From Leptobrachium leishanense (taxonomy: Eukaryota > Chordata > Amphibia > Anura > Megophryidae), in assembly GCA_009667805.1 (NCBI GenBank), contig CM019064.1, forward strand, positions 113,372,328-113,436,327: a DNA stretch of 64,000 bases, in the 5' to 3' direction. Under the pieces are notes generated by a model. The model made no database searches. It saw only the letters and a list, made by a program, of their open reading frames with translations, and was not told the origin of the DNA. Position numbers and translations under genes: made by a program. Shown in pieces: positions 31,701 through 43,115 of this stretch (position 1 is its first letter; every line of letters begins with the position of its first letter).

Positions 31701-34700
31701 ACATCAACCAGATGCATGAAGATGCAGCCGGTCACCAGGTGCACCAGTGCCACCACATTTATTGTCAAAGAGTAAATAAAGCATTTCTGGGGAGACCCCT
31801 TCCTCAATGCAAAATTCTTGGTGAGAAAGAGGTTTTACCCTGAAAAGGGTTGTCTACTTGCCCTGACCATACATTTGGAGACCCTAGTGCACCCTGGGAA
31901 CAGAGCAAGGTTTCTTCGTGCCTTTGTTCCTGTATCTATGGCTGTTGGTCTCAAGCCTCCGGTGAGGAACCTGCAGCTGGTATGAACATATTACAAGCCT
32001 GAGAGCTGCTGGGGCTCTTCCCTCCCATGTACAGTATTGTGACTTTATGCAACAAATCTGATCATAACTCCAAATAGGCACGTCCGTGAACATCGAAAAA
32101 TCAAGGTAGACACTGGCTACCTACATATAAACTTTATTGGACGTGTACATCATACCCAGACAACGGACAAATAAAACCACAATTATAGTGAAATCTATCT
32201 GACCTAAACGAGTAGGGTACCATGCCGAGCAACGGGAAATCAAACAATAGTGCTTGTTCCCAAAATTACCGCATTCAATGCCACCTCGAGAGGGGAAAGT
32301 AGAGAGTAATAATTGTATAACCCTGATCAGAAATTCAAGACTGGATATGATAGCCAAAATTTATAAACGGCGGGGGGGGGGGGATCAATATCCTCACAGG
32401 GTGCAATAGGACCCAAAAATGGAAGAATCAAGGCCAGCCATCGGCCAAGCATTAATATTAAATCCAAATAACACTCTCTCATTGATTAGGGGCTCAGTGC
32501 ATAAACTGGCAGGTAAACCTATATAAGACAAGGACAACTGTTAAAAGCCTCCCATCTCGACGCGTTTCGCCACTTATCAACTGCGGCTTTATCAAGAGAT
32601 CAGGGTTATACAATTCTTACTCTCTACTCTCCCCTCTCGAGGTGGCATTGAATGCGGTAATTTTGGGAACAAGCACTATTGTTTGACTTTTCAGGGTTAT
32701 TTATGATTGATTTCCCGTTGCACGGCATGGTACCCTTCTCTCTTTAGGTAGGATATATTTCACTATAATTGGAGGTTATTGTGGTCTATACCTAATCATC
32801 GCTAAACTTAACCATTATATTTCAGAAATGCGTTCCCTCTCAGTGAGCAACACGAGGCCTAATTTCAGGACATCCAAGATGCCACAGTTCCTGGTCAATG
32901 ACCTATACCAGTGGTTCCCAACCGAGGTCCACAAGTACCCCTGACAGGCCAGATTTTAAGGATTACCTTGGGAAAAGTCAGACTGAATCCTGCAATCACT
33001 GAGCAGCAAATCATATCCCCCTGTGCTGTGCTTCAGCTATCTGGAAAACCTGACCTGTTAGGGGTACGTAGAGTGCGGTTGGGAACCACTAACCTACACG
33101 TTAGGATTATGATTTGCCATTGGTGGATAAAACGCACTTGTTTCCTGTAATACAAGAATCAGTCGGGATATCTCGTGGGGAATGAGCCTCTATGCAGTCT
33201 TGTGTTTATGTTTCAGAAAAACGTTCTCGGAGATGCGCTGCAGGCTTTTCTCTAAAGGCGTTTTGGGACGTGATGAAATGGGCCATTCCAGCATTCCTTT
33301 ATTTTTTGGATAACTTGATCATTTTTTCTATCCTGAGTTACCTGCAACCGGTAAGCGCTCGTGCTGCATATGTCCATGGGCTTTAACAATAATCCTATTA
33401 CTTTTATATTTGCTTTATCCTTCCTTGATGCATTCTGTGGGTTTTAAGCAATTTGAATTGATTTATATTTTTTGACGTTTAAGTCTTAACTCCTTATTTA
33501 GTTTTGAGAAGATAAATTATGTTATATCTGAGGGCTCAAATTATAATATTTAATTTATAGTTTGAGATGTGCACACAAACATCTCTTCTCCTTTCCGTGC
33601 CACCCACCTCTATGCATATTAAATAGTGAAATGCATAGGGCTAACGCTGCTCCCTGTCCTAGGTCTGCTAAGGAAAACGCGTTCACTCTGTATTTTCTGG
33701 TAGTGGAGACGTCTCAGGGCAAACCTTGCTGTCCTGTGCTGCATCATGATTCATAGCAGAGAACATAAGGTGTCATAACGTTTGTCTAGGGCAGAGTTCT
33801 ATGAGTGTATTAGAGAGGAGTTCTGTTACCACGGGGATGTAGAGATGGAGATCATTGGTTCATAACCTATACTGCAGCGCTGTACAATAGATAGATAGGA
33901 AAAAAACAAACCTGAATTAAGAATAGAGTTTGACTCCTGGGTTTTCGATAGGGGAAAAAAAGGGGCCTGCTCACGTGAGCTTCCATTCTAAGAGGAGTGA
34001 GATGAAACCTAAGGTGAGGATTAATAGAGAATATTAAATAACTGGATGTGCGCGGGTTGTGTGTTCCAAAAATTGACCAGAATAACCCAGGGAGCGGTGA
34101 ATTAATTCTACACTAGAGAGGTGGGACAGAAGAGACCAACAGAATGAATGTCAAAGGATGGAAATAAGAGGGGTACGTTACAGGCAGTATAGGTAGGAAG
34201 ATGCAATTTTGAAGCAGAGATCCCGTCCATTATGTTCTCCAGGTCTCCGTATGTAGAACTGTAAGGCTGGTGCCAGACAAGCACGCTATATGCGCCCGTA
34301 CTGACATGCTTACCGGTGTCCGTCGCAGCGTTGTGCGCGCGCAACAAGTGTCCGTTATGCAAGCCTCTCCAGCAAAGTGCTAGGACGCTCGTTGACGGAG
34401 CTGCAAAGTGCGATTCTCCATAGGAGGATCGAGCTTTGCAGCGCTGAGCGCACTGAGGTGGCCTGACGGGCATTGAGTGGAAGGAACGTCCACTCTCCCG
34501 GACGTTCCTCCCGCTCTACAAAGACGCTCGTCTGACACTGGCCTTAGAGGCCACAAGTGGACAAGGAGGGAGATAGATGGGGAGAGACATGAAGAAGTTA
34601 AAAGGATTATTTAAGGGGGTTATTTATTAAATGGCATTGTTTTAGCATCGTTGGTTTCATCACTGATGCATACCTTCCTTTGATTTTGCTTGTCTGAAGC

Positions 34701-37700
34701 ACAGACGTTTATGATGGATACAACAACATTAAACAATGGCGTTTAGTGAATAACCCCTTTTAATGACTGCATACGTTGGGCATTCCACTGGTGGACCGTG
34801 AAAAGGGAGAGGTGTAGAAAGAGAATGTGGATGTAACCAAAGCTCTCTCCACCTTCCCTCCCTCCTTGGCACATGTTTCACCCTTGCCCTCACTATATAA
34901 GGCTTTCGTGCCTGCTGTAGTGTGGATGCTGGCCTCCTGCCACAGGAGGTATATATAGAAGGGAAAGAACGATTTAATAAAAAGAGACCGAGGAAAGTAT
35001 AATGGGGGGTGGGGGGGTTGAGGACAGTGGGAAATGTGGAGGGTGAGAAGAGAACGAGTAAGAGAACAGGGACAGACAAGTAAGATGCAAAGCGCAGTGG
35101 AGAAATGATCCAGGTAATTGAGGTAGAAGAACTATAAGAAATTCGTTTAGTCATGTGTTTATACAGTGCATTCAGAATGTATTCAGATCCTCCTTTTGTT
35201 TCAGTGTTATATTTCAGCCTTATGCTAAATTGTTTATTTTAGATTCACCCCCCCCCCCCATCAGTCTAAACTCTATGCCCCATAACACAGCAAAAAACAC
35301 ATTTTGACAGCATTGCAAATTCTCCCCTTGTGTTCCTTTTAGGCTATGGCTGTGTTACTGTCCAATTTTGTGATCATCACAACAGCAGTTTTCTTCCGGT
35401 TAATTTTAAAGTAAGTTACATTTTCACACTTTATGATATATATTTTATTGTCCCGTACAGAAGTGTGTTCCTTTACATGCTGACTCTGGGGTCTCAACTG
35501 TTATGTACCAGTATGGAGGAACTTGTTGTCCGTGTGTCCAGTACACAAGACGAGCAAGGAATCCATGGAATTCTAACTAAACATTTTTATGTACTAAGGC
35601 TGCTGTCACACAAGCGCACTGATTGCGTCCATGTGACGGCTCTTCCCTTGTCTGACACAGTATTGCTACTGCTCAACGTGGTGGGCCACAAAGTGTAGCG
35701 TGCACACTAGGTGCACACACTAGGTGCACACACTAGGTGCACACACTAGGTGCACACACTAGGTGCACACACTAGGTGCACACACTAGGTGCACACGGAT
35801 GTGCTGAAAGCCTCGCCATCAAAAAGCTATGGCAGGCTTTGGACGGGGCTACAAAGCACGATCCTCCATAGTAGGATCAAGCTTTGTAGCGTTGAGAGCA
35901 TTTTTCGCGTCTTCCGTCAAAAAGTGCGTCCGGACACATGGATGCACTTTTTGACGGAAGACGCGACAGTGGTCACACGTTGCGCAATTACGGACGGGAT
36001 TTTTGACGGAGCTACAAACAACAAATGGACGTGATGTTGGCCAGACATGTGCAGCGTCTGACATCTAATCACACACACACGCCGCTATGCCGACGCAGCG
36101 CACTCTGTGCGAACGTTCGACGTTCTTGGAAAAAATGCGTTCGTTTGCCGCTTGCGTTGTGCGGCTGCACTTTGTATGTTGGCCATCATTGGACGTCATT
36201 TGCTGATACCACGGCCATAATAAAGTGCATCTAAACGCACGATCACACTGCGTTCGTCTGACCCCAGCCTAACTGCATTCAGCGAGGTGGCCGCACGGAC
36301 ATCAGAGTGGAAGGATAGTCCACTCACGGATGTTCCTTCCACTCTCAAATACGCTCGTGTGACCCCCGGACTAAAATGTCACCATACATCAAATACACTT
36401 TAATTTTAAGCTGAAATCAGGCCGGAAAGTCACAATGCAGAGGGATGTTTTTGCTATAAAAGCAGCTTAGTCATTGTTAACAAACCAATAACTTGCACAA
36501 TGCGGCATTTCATTCGGAAACACTGGTTCCCGGTTTCCTTCTTCGCAGCACATTATATTTTTGGATCTTTGTGCTGTGTGAAAAATATTAGTTTCACAGA
36601 TCTAAGGTTTTGGGTAAATAGGCATGTTGGTTCCCAGGTATACAGGTGCTTAACGCTCTACCACAGGGCTTTTAGGAATAAATCTTCTTTTGTGTGTAAT
36701 AAAAGGTAATCCTGCAACCATTATGTCTCCACTTGCTATTCTATATCCTATTGTTACAACAGGCTTTCAGCTTTTGGTCTTGGTGTACTTCTGTGTGTCT
36801 ACAACCTGTTGTAATGCCACTTTGGGTGTGCAAAGTCCCATTAAGGCAGGAGAAAATTTATAAGTCATACTCTTTCTTTTCACCGGCTGGGTGGAGTAGA
36901 GGTAACATCACTGCTCTGCATGGAGAGAGCCTGTGGAGACATGGGTTCGATCCCAGCAAGAGCACCTCTCCAGTAAGTGTCCTTGGGCATGACACCTAAC
37001 GGTACATACTCGCCACCCAGGACATACTTGAAAACAAGAGAAATCTCAATGTATCCTGGTAAAATACTTTCTCCAAAAAAAAATCTCCCTGTAAACTAGC
37101 ATAGAGGACACTTGGCTGCTTCAGAAAAGACACCATGTCAAATAGTCTCCACTAGTGTCCTTTCAACGGACCTTCGCATGTCAAAATGGCCAGTTTTCAA
37201 TGTAATCCTACAGTTTTTGGGCTATGTACGACTTGCAGGGAAAAGTCGGCTATTCGGTGTATTCAGTGCTATAGCCTAAGTAATTCACAAACGTTTGAAA
37301 TGACCCCAAGCATTGATGCTCATTCGCTATCGCAGATTTTGGAAGCATTGAGCCTTACTTTTTCAATCGCCTGTGCCAACTAATACATCTCTGCTATGTG
37401 AGAACACTACTCCACATCATTCGAGTGGTGAATAGACCCTATAGTAATGGTTTCCATGAGCCATGCTTTCTACTGTATGCGTTGTAAATGTAGGAAGAGC
37501 GCTATTATTTCAAATCGTAGAAACTAGTCTACCCTTTCTCTATCGTGATTGAGTTGAATCAATCTTCAAAAGCATCACCTGGTGCCCGAGACAGGGTTAG
37601 GTTATAGGTCTATTCAATAAAGGTGAAAATTCTAGGTCAAAATAGCCAAACCAGAAAAATTCTTCCCTTTATCTCACTTTCCAAATCGCCTATTTGGTCT

Positions 37701-40700
37701 AGATTGTTCTGTTCTCCGGCCAATTCTCCGGAGTTTCACCTTTTGTTGAATAGACCTGGTAATCTTGATTTAGTTTTGGAGAATTGCAAATTCAATTAAT
37801 TTGTAATAAACCCAATTCGTTTGCAAGTTGACTCAAGGATATGTTCGTAAACTTAAAGTATGTTGCACTGACATGGCCACTAGCACCAAAAACTGAAATG
37901 TTCTTATTTTGTTTTATGCTTCTATCTTGCATGTGCTTTGTTTTTCTCTTGTATGTATAGTTAGGAAAATATTTTGCACTATGTGTTACTGGGTGCATCA
38001 GTTTTGTGATATTTTGTGTTGTAAACTGCCCCCCCCCCCGTATCAATCTATCACTTGCTCCTCACTGTGTGACATTGAGCATAGAATGGAGTGACTTGCT
38101 CTGTAGTCATGGAAACCAACTCTCAGCAGTGTATTGTGTGGGATGTATGCAAAGGATATCACCGGGGGTAGATTAGAAGTATTTTAAGCTCCCTGTTTTA
38201 TCTCCGTCAACTGCCAGCTCTTATCTCCACTATCATACACCACACAATAGCCCCCTGCAACCTTATCTAAACATTCCCACCTCCACTCTGATACTGTAGA
38301 AGCTAAACCACAGCTGTAAACAGTCAACGTAAAATTCACAACATGATTTTGGTAAATGTTGCATCATGGGAAAAATCCACAAAATGGAAACGAGAAATAA
38401 AAACCTAACTTTATTCTTCTTTCTACATGCATTTACTTCAAACAGCAGCATTTGTTTTATAAGGTGTTTTTCTTTTGTAATTCACAAGTAAACTAGTTAC
38501 AGCTTTTGTTAGCCGTAGTGTTCCCTGAAGGAAACTAAAGATGTCCATCTAAAACTGTCTGGCTTCTGGCAGCCATGCTAGAACTCGATCGACCAGTAGA
38601 GGGAGCCATCTGCCTGTCAAATACAGTGATAGTCTAAATTCACTGCAATGATATCGAAGGGGGAGGGGTTGTATAGTGTAATTGAAAGAATTTTATTAAA
38701 AAGAAATTTAAGATCCCTGGTTCCCGCCAGTGAATAATCTAGTTATATATTCAAGATTTATATTTTATTTTTTAATCTCTTCACAGGCGTCATCTTTCAT
38801 ACGTGCAATGGGCATCTCTTGTCGTTTTGTTTCTGTCTATAATGGGGCTCAATTATCAAAGCGGAACGAAAAGCGAGGTGTCGGTTCATGGAGTCCATCA
38901 CTTATTTCATTCTGCTCCATCCAATAGCTGCGTTTACCTGTCCGCATCTGAGATGGAGTATAAGGAACCAGAGAGCCTGGCTGAGAAGTCCATCAAGGCC
39001 TTGAAATATTTTCCTATCCACCTCGGTCATCTTATGATCATTCTTCAATGTGTTATATCTGCTCTGGCAAATATCTACAATGAGAAAATACTGAAAGAGG
39101 GAGACCAGATTTCTGAAAGTATTTTTGTTCAAAACAGCAAACTTTATGGGTTCGGTGTCCTGTTCAACGGCCTCACTCTGGTTCTGCAGAGGGATCACTT
39201 CAAGAAGATCAAGTCCTGTGGCTTTTTCTATGGCCATAACGGGTTTTCTATCGCACTTATTTTTGCCACTGCGTTTGTTGGCCTGTCGGTGGCCTTTATA
39301 TTGAAATTCAGAGACAACATGTTCCACGTCCTCACTGCACAGCTAACTACGGTTATAATTACATTTGTCTCATTTTTTGTATTCAATTTCAAGCCTTCCA
39401 TGGAATTCTTTTTTGAAGCTCCAGTTGTCCTCCTGTCCATCTTTATTTATAACGCCAGTAGACTAGCAGAAGTCAAAAGCCCCGCCATCAGACAGAACCA
39501 AAAAAAAGCCAATGGGAAAGTGTGGGAACGCTCTAGTGAGGTGCGTATGTTTGGTTTCTTAATTGTGTGCAAATTATTAACGGGAGGAATAGAATGTTCA
39601 CAATCAGGGCCGGCCCAAGCCACTGTGCTGCTTGGAGCGAAGGATGAATTGCTGCCCCCCACCCCCCCCCCCCAAAAAAAAGGTGTGTATGAGCATATCA
39701 CAGAGCGCCACATATCACGGCCCACTGTCCCTCACATCCACATACCGTCATACATAACACTTCCACAGTCACGCACATACAGTCACACATAACACAGCCG
39801 GTAACGAAGACGCAGAGGATTAATGACTCCGGAGGGCACAGATTTACTGTTGATTTATATTTCACAGGGTGTTCCTTTTAAATAGGAAACGCCTCACTGA
39901 AGGTATGAAAGAAATTCGGAAAATGCTAGGTTTTTCACCATGATTTAATAATTCAGGGAATACGGGGGGGGGGGAGCCATAAAGCGGCATTAAAACATGC
40001 GGCGTCCCAGTCATTGCTGTAATTCCCCCATCAAACCCTGGCAGCTCCATACTAAACCCCCCCCCCCTCAGTTTAGAAAGGTAAAAATTTGATTTATTTA
40101 TTTTAACCGAGTCACCAGGCCTTGCCAGGCCAGTGAAAAGCAGATCTCCCTACTATTAACAGCCAACTACAGCTCCCATCATGCTGTGCGGGCTGTAAGG
40201 GAGCCGCAGATTGTCTTCAATCTGGGCCCCGTGCAGCCCACAAATCGGCAGCTCCCTAAGGACTTTGGGATAGGGTGTCTGTCCAGACCTTCCCTCAACC
40301 AGGACAGAGGAACTGGCAGTGCTTTAAGGGGGCAGCAACATGTCCCTGGGAGGAGGGAAGGGCAGGGGGGGGGACCTCCATAACACACTGGGGGGGGCAC
40401 CGAGTCTTCTGTTTGAAATCAAACCAGGCCTACCTCCTCAGCAGCCTCCATGGTTCCCTAGGATTCATTTAAAGGCACGCGTTTGCCTACGCCATCAGAG
40501 CCGTGCCGCGTGTCACGTGACAGGCTCTAAACACCGCGTTCCATCTCACAGGCGCACTGCGCTGCAGGAGAGACCACAGCCAGGCTGCATCGCTGGTAAA
40601 ACTTAAGCTGATGGCCTCTATGCCTACTGAAAGGGGTGGGCGCCGGCCAGCTATAAGGGGCAGTCACGTGTTGGAGGGGTAGGCGTGGCTTGGTTTTCAA

Positions 40701-42998
40701 CGTAACACTGTCCTGACGCCGTGTCTGGGCTGGCGGCCTTTGTCAGGGGCAGGATTTTGCTGCTCTTTCAAAGTCCTGCCTGGAGCGGCTGCTCCACCCC
40801 GCTCCATGGACAGGCCGGCCCTGTTCACAATCCCCCATGAACTCACACCTGATGCCCATGGGTCTCCCTTCCTCCCTCGTACATAGATGCTCAGTTGCTA
40901 ATATATAACCACCGCATGTCGCACAGTGACAAACGTTGCTACGTGGATCATTTTAACATTGTGTTGTCTTAAACCAATTTAATGAATAATTCACAAAGTC
41001 GTCTGAAAATGTTTTAGATGCTGTGATTCATACGAACCAAATTCTTTTGTCGCACACAGGGCTATATTTGGGTACCCACCCGTTGTCTCATTTGATGTGA
41101 GGATTTGTGGGATGGTCACAGAGCTGCCCTTTTCTTAAGTGGGGTTGCAGTAGCTCAAACGTCAGTGAGTTGTTCTGTACAGTTGCCAATTATGCGCTTA
41201 CACAGACAAGGAGGGTGTGTTTTTAATATAGGATCCTTTGAGAAGCAGCTTGTTATTATGGAACCTTTTTTTATAAAGCGAAGGCTAGTTTTTGGTGATA
41301 GTTTGGCAACATTTAGGTTTATTTAGGAGTCAGATAAGCTCTGATTTAATTTGTAATGCAACATGGAAAACTTAGGAATGTCCTCCAAAACGCTGCTCTT
41401 AACTCCTTCACGATCAAGTAATTTTCCCAAAAACCACAGTAGGGAGCCAGTGTTTAAATTAAAAAGAACCAAAAAAAATCATTTTAGCACCTTGGGCATT
41501 ATGCCCACATAGCTAAAACTTTGGGGGCACCTTCTGCAGCCCAAAAGCAAACACATTTCATTTGATTTTGTCCTGCACATCTGCAGATCGGGTTAACTTG
41601 ATATCGGGAGTGAAGGAGTTAAAGGTGCAAAGAAAGAAACCGCTTGGATTAATTTCTATTTGAACCATTCTTTGCTATAGAAAGGATGGAAAACTTCTCT
41701 ATACTCAAAGCTAGTAAGACAAATGAGACTGAGGCTTAAGACTAAAAGTAGCTTTGGGGTTCTACACGAAGCTCTGATATCTTCTGGTTTTTATTTTTCT
41801 GTACTTTTCCTCCTCCTTAGGCTGGGGGCCACACGAGTGCAAAAAGTACACCTGTTGTGGTAAAGGACATACTTTTGCACGGATGTACTTGTGGACGGCA
41901 CACAATGCGCAAGATTTTTGAAGATAAAAATGGCTCGGTGCCAGATCAGCACTGAGCAGGGACACAGCAGGACGGCGTGGAGCATCCTCTGCGATGGGGA
42001 GGGAATCCCCAGTGCGCTCCACGCACATCCACACAGTGCAGGGCACTACAGGATACCGGAAGCAATTGGTGCTCAGCAAACATGCATGTGGAGCAGCCAA
42101 AACTCCGGTATCCGCTTGAACTTTGCTTGCCCGAAGCAGGGCTAAATGGGGGGAAGAAACCTCCTGCCTGGCCCCCAAAACTGCCAGTCCCAGGAGTCAG
42201 GCGGTAGGATTTGCCCATCCCTGTCGACATATGGAGGCTAAAGAAGCCATTGCATTTTGTAGTCCGTTTCCTACATACGTCATAGACATCAATTGTGCAC
42301 TGGTCTGTTGTCTTGTTCTCCAGCCTATAGAAAGCATAATGTCTGGAGACATGTCTCTACGTGTGTACTAGCATTTTGAAGCCGACCCAAAATCCACGTC
42401 CATTCCATCGTGTGTGGGGAAAAAAAATGCTTGTGTACTTTGTGTTGCTCCATGTATAATCCATCAAAATTCTGTGATGGACATCACAATGCGCGTCACA
42501 ACAAATGCATTTATTGCGCTCATGTGCACCCAGCCTAAATGATCTAAAGAGGTTTAGTCACCCTAAGGAATGTCATGCTGTAGTCAAACATGGAAATCAT
42601 TTACTGCTTTTTCACCTCCACTAATATCGAAGAGCAAAACAAGCTGGAAAAAAGCTCTCTGCTTGCAGCGTGCCCTTCCACCTGCAGTATGCCTCCCATG
42701 GAAGACCACGAAACTTTGAAAAAAAGCAAGTTATTCCCTTTCAATTACACCGGTCAGAAGTGTATGATACCCTATCGAATGAACAGATTTGTTTTTCCGA
42801 TAATTGCAATTTAAGTGAATAAATCTGTGGTTGGACGCACCATATGAACTGTGAGGTGTATGGATGTGTTAGTCTATATTCATGAATATTAAAATTATTC
42901 TCAATTTATGCATTTTGTGTCCCACACAGGACAGCCATGAGCTTGAGAAGTTGACCATGGCAGATGAAGACTCAGAGACTGATGATGAACTTTTCTAA
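28625..42998 (+). CDS. SLC35A5: SLC35A5, nucleotide-sugar transporter family protein, complete CDS
   Basis: Six coding exons (28625-28745, 31525-31623, 33217-33350, 35343-35410, 38787-39540, 42930-42998) give 414 residues plus stop; the human protein is 424. The family has about ten membrane helices and acts in the Golgi; SLC35A5 is a UDP-sugar transporter-type member whose substrates are poorly settled. Diagnostic stretches include [104 protein letters not shown] and [11 protein letters not shown]. The acidic tail [11 protein letters not shown] resembles the human DESDEDTF end. Non-coding exon 1 is near 24.1-24.25 kb. All introns are GT-AG; the first intron within the CDS has a weak donor. 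Confidence 0.96.
28746..29194. other. SLC35A5 intron, no feature recognised
   Basis: AT-rich. No exon or repeat end is seen. Confidence 0.45.
29195..30060 (+). mobile_element. MITE of about 866 bp with CAGGGTTATTCA ends
   Basis: Starts CAGGGTTATTCAAAGAAATC and ends CTCTTTGAATTACCCTG. The internal words GTTCGAGGGCAGTGAAATCC and CTGTGGTGCTTGCTGAATAC are shared with 51,050-51,912 (same orientation) and 54,600-55,477 (inverted). Open frames inside are not conserved proteins. Confidence 0.8.
30061..30565. other. SLC35A5 intron, no feature recognised
   Basis: A 104-codon minus frame here shows no family signal. Confidence 0.4.
30566..30998. mobile_element. Non-autonomous hAT element, TAGGGATGCACCGATAC family
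   Basis: TAGGGATGCACCGATACC ... TATCTGTGCATCCCTA with an exact 8-bp duplication AAGAAAAG (30,558-30,565 and 30,999-31,006). It holds CCCCCCAGCTGCGATCTCAT but no tandem array. Confidence 0.85.
31085..31290 (+). mobile_element. L2-like 3' tail fragment
   Basis: AGATGGTGAGCTTACTCCGG ... CCCGTTGTACAGTGCTGCGG, the 3' UTR pattern of L2 elements. Confidence 0.5.
31525..31623 (+). CDS. SLC35A5: SLC35A5 coding exon 4
   Basis: 99 nt. The acceptor CTTTTACAG precedes AAAATACC and the donor GTATGAG follows TTAAAAG. It encodes (K)[19 protein letters not shown] and [13 protein letters not shown], the second membrane segment. Confidence 0.95.
31624..32182. other. SLC35A5 intron, no feature recognised
   Basis: No boundary or exon seen. 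Confidence 0.4.
32183..32775. repeat. Inverted repeat with about 150-170-nt arms and a 275-bp spacer
   Basis: The left arm (32,183-32,330) contains GGGTACCATGCCGAGCAACG and GCATTCAATGCCACCTCGAG. The right arm (32,606-32,775) returns them as CTCGAGGTGGCATTGAATGC and GTTGCACGGCATGGTACCC. The right arm has one extra piece of about 25 bp. The spacer has GACGCGTTTCGCCACTTATC. Confidence 0.8.
32909..33091. mobile_element. hAT MITE with CAGTGGTTCCCAACC ends
   Basis: CAGTGGTTCCCAACC ... GGTTGGGAACCACTA, flanked by ACCTATAC / ACCTACAC (7 of 8). Same family as 17,504-17,890. Confidence 0.8.
33217..33350 (+). CDS. SLC35A5: SLC35A5 coding exon 5
   Basis: 134 nt. The acceptor TATGTTTCAG and the donor GTAAGCG bracket (E)[17 protein letters not shown], then [15 protein letters not shown] and [12 protein letters not shown]. 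Confidence 0.96.
33351..34261. other. SLC35A5 intron, mostly unremarkable
   Basis: An L2-like tail word (GCAGCGCTGTACAATAGATA) occurs near 33,873. Otherwise nothing recognised. Confidence 0.4.
34262..34546. mobile_element. AAGGCTG-family MITE, 285 bp
   Basis: TAAGGCTGGTGCCAGAC ... GTCTGACACTGGCCTTA. It holds a 43-nt palindrome at 34,400-34,442 (GCTGCAAAGTGCGATTCTCC and its near inverse), conserved in the copies at 27.7 and 35.85 kb. Confidence 0.8.
34547..35342. other. SLC35A5 intron, no feature recognised
   Basis: Poly-C and poly-G short runs. No element boundary seen. Confidence 0.4.
35343..35410 (+). CDS. SLC35A5: SLC35A5 coding exon 6
   Basis: 68 nt. The acceptor CCTTTTAG and the donor GTAAGTTAC bracket [20 protein letters not shown] and ILK, a membrane helix well conserved in the family. 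Confidence 0.95.
35595..36373. mobile_element. AAGGCTG-family element, about 779 bp
   Basis: TAAGGCTGCTGTCACACAAG ... CTCGTGTGACCCCCGGACTA. It carries the conserved 43-nt palindrome at 35,848-35,890, another inverted pair AAAAGTGCGTCCGGACACAT, and a 13-bp minisatellite. Confidence 0.7.
35699..35796. repeat. 13-bp tandem repeat (AGGTGCACACACT), about 7 units
   Basis: Near-identical units inside the AAGGCTG element, absent from the 34,262 copy. Confidence 0.95.
36374..36884. other. SLC35A5 intron, no feature recognised
   Basis: Nothing assignable. Confidence 0.4.
36885..37078 (+). mobile_element. Best-preserved V-SINE-like SINE
   Basis: A-box-like TGGAGTAGAGG (36,892-36,902), B box GGTTCGATCCC (36,944-36,954), core AGTGTCCTTGGGCATGACAC, then CCAGGACATACTTGAAAAC and the tail TATCCTGGTAAAATAC. 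The Pol III boxes mark it as tRNA-derived. It is not a functional tRNA gene, because no complete cloverleaf follows. Confidence 0.75.
37079..37604. other. SLC35A5 intron, no feature recognised
   Basis: Nothing assignable. Confidence 0.4.
37605..37758. mobile_element. Palindromic MITE, CAGGTCTATTCA family
   Basis: Ends TAGGTCTATTCAA / TTGAATAGACCTG. Inner core shared with the other four copies. Confidence 0.75.
37759..38786. other. SLC35A5 intron 6, 3' part
   Basis: Contains TTTGTGATATTTTGTGTTGT words shared with 16.85 kb, pointing to another dispersed repeat whose ends I cannot set. Confidence 0.35.
38787..39540 (+). CDS. SLC35A5: SLC35A5 coding exon 7 (large exon)
   Basis: 754 nt. The acceptor CTTCACAG precedes GCGTCATC and the donor GTGCGTATG follows CTAGTGAG. 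It encodes the last six or so membrane helices, from [18 protein letters not shown] to [17 protein letters not shown], ending KVWERSSE. The lumenal loop [20 protein letters not shown] is shorter than in human and lacks the NCT and NTT glycosylation motifs I recall there. The frame stays open past the donor into the hAT element, but the splice junction to the acidic tail is clear. Confidence 0.96.
39605..40823. mobile_element. hAT element with CAGGGCCGGCC ends, 1.2 kb
   Basis: CAGGGCCGGCCCAAGCC ... GACAGGCCGGCCCTG with an exact 8-bp duplication TTCACAAT (39,597-39,604 and 40,824-40,831). Non-coding. Inserted in the last SLC35A5 intron 64 bp after exon 7. Confidence 0.88.
40832..41817. other. 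SLC35A5 last intron, no feature recognised
   Basis: Nothing assignable. Confidence 0.4.
41818..42538. mobile_element. AAGGCTG-family element, about 721 bp
   Basis: TTAGGCTGGGGGCCACACGA ... GCTCATGTGCACCCAGCCTAA. Internal CpG-rich DNA with overlapping meaningless frames on both strands. Confidence 0.7.
42539..42929. other. End of SLC35A5 last intron
   Basis: No feature apart from the acceptor CCCACACAG at 42,921-42,929. Confidence 0.5.
42930..42998 (+). CDS. SLC35A5: SLC35A5 coding exon 8 with stop codon
   Basis: Encodes [19 protein letters not shown], then ELF and TAA (42,996-42,998). The acidic C-terminal tail matches the position and character of the human GDGEELERLTK...DEDTF end. Confidence 0.95.
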   Translation, partial: DSHELEKLTMADEDSETDDELF

Positions 42999-43115
42999 GA
43001 CCAAGAAGAAATAACCATCAAACTGAGACATTCAGAGATCATGTTACTCTTTTTATATATTTTTTGCTAAAATAATGAAATATAATTCTTTACATTAAAG
43101 TTATTCTGCGTTTGA
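42999..43115 (+). terminator. SLC35A5: SLC35A5 3' UTR and polyadenylation signal
   Basis: A short UTR with ATTAAA at 43,094-43,099, followed by GTTATTCTGCG and the T/G-rich GCGTTTGAGGTGCTG. Cleavage is likely near 43,115. Confidence 0.65.

Noticed and set aside
36885..36960. tRNA gene
   Set aside because: A and B boxes are present but the cloverleaf stems do not pair. It continues into a SINE core and tail found elsewhere in the window.
41762..42371. Several overlapping frames of 76-138 codons
   Set aside because: They lie inside an AAGGCTG transposon with CpG-rich DNA open on both strands.
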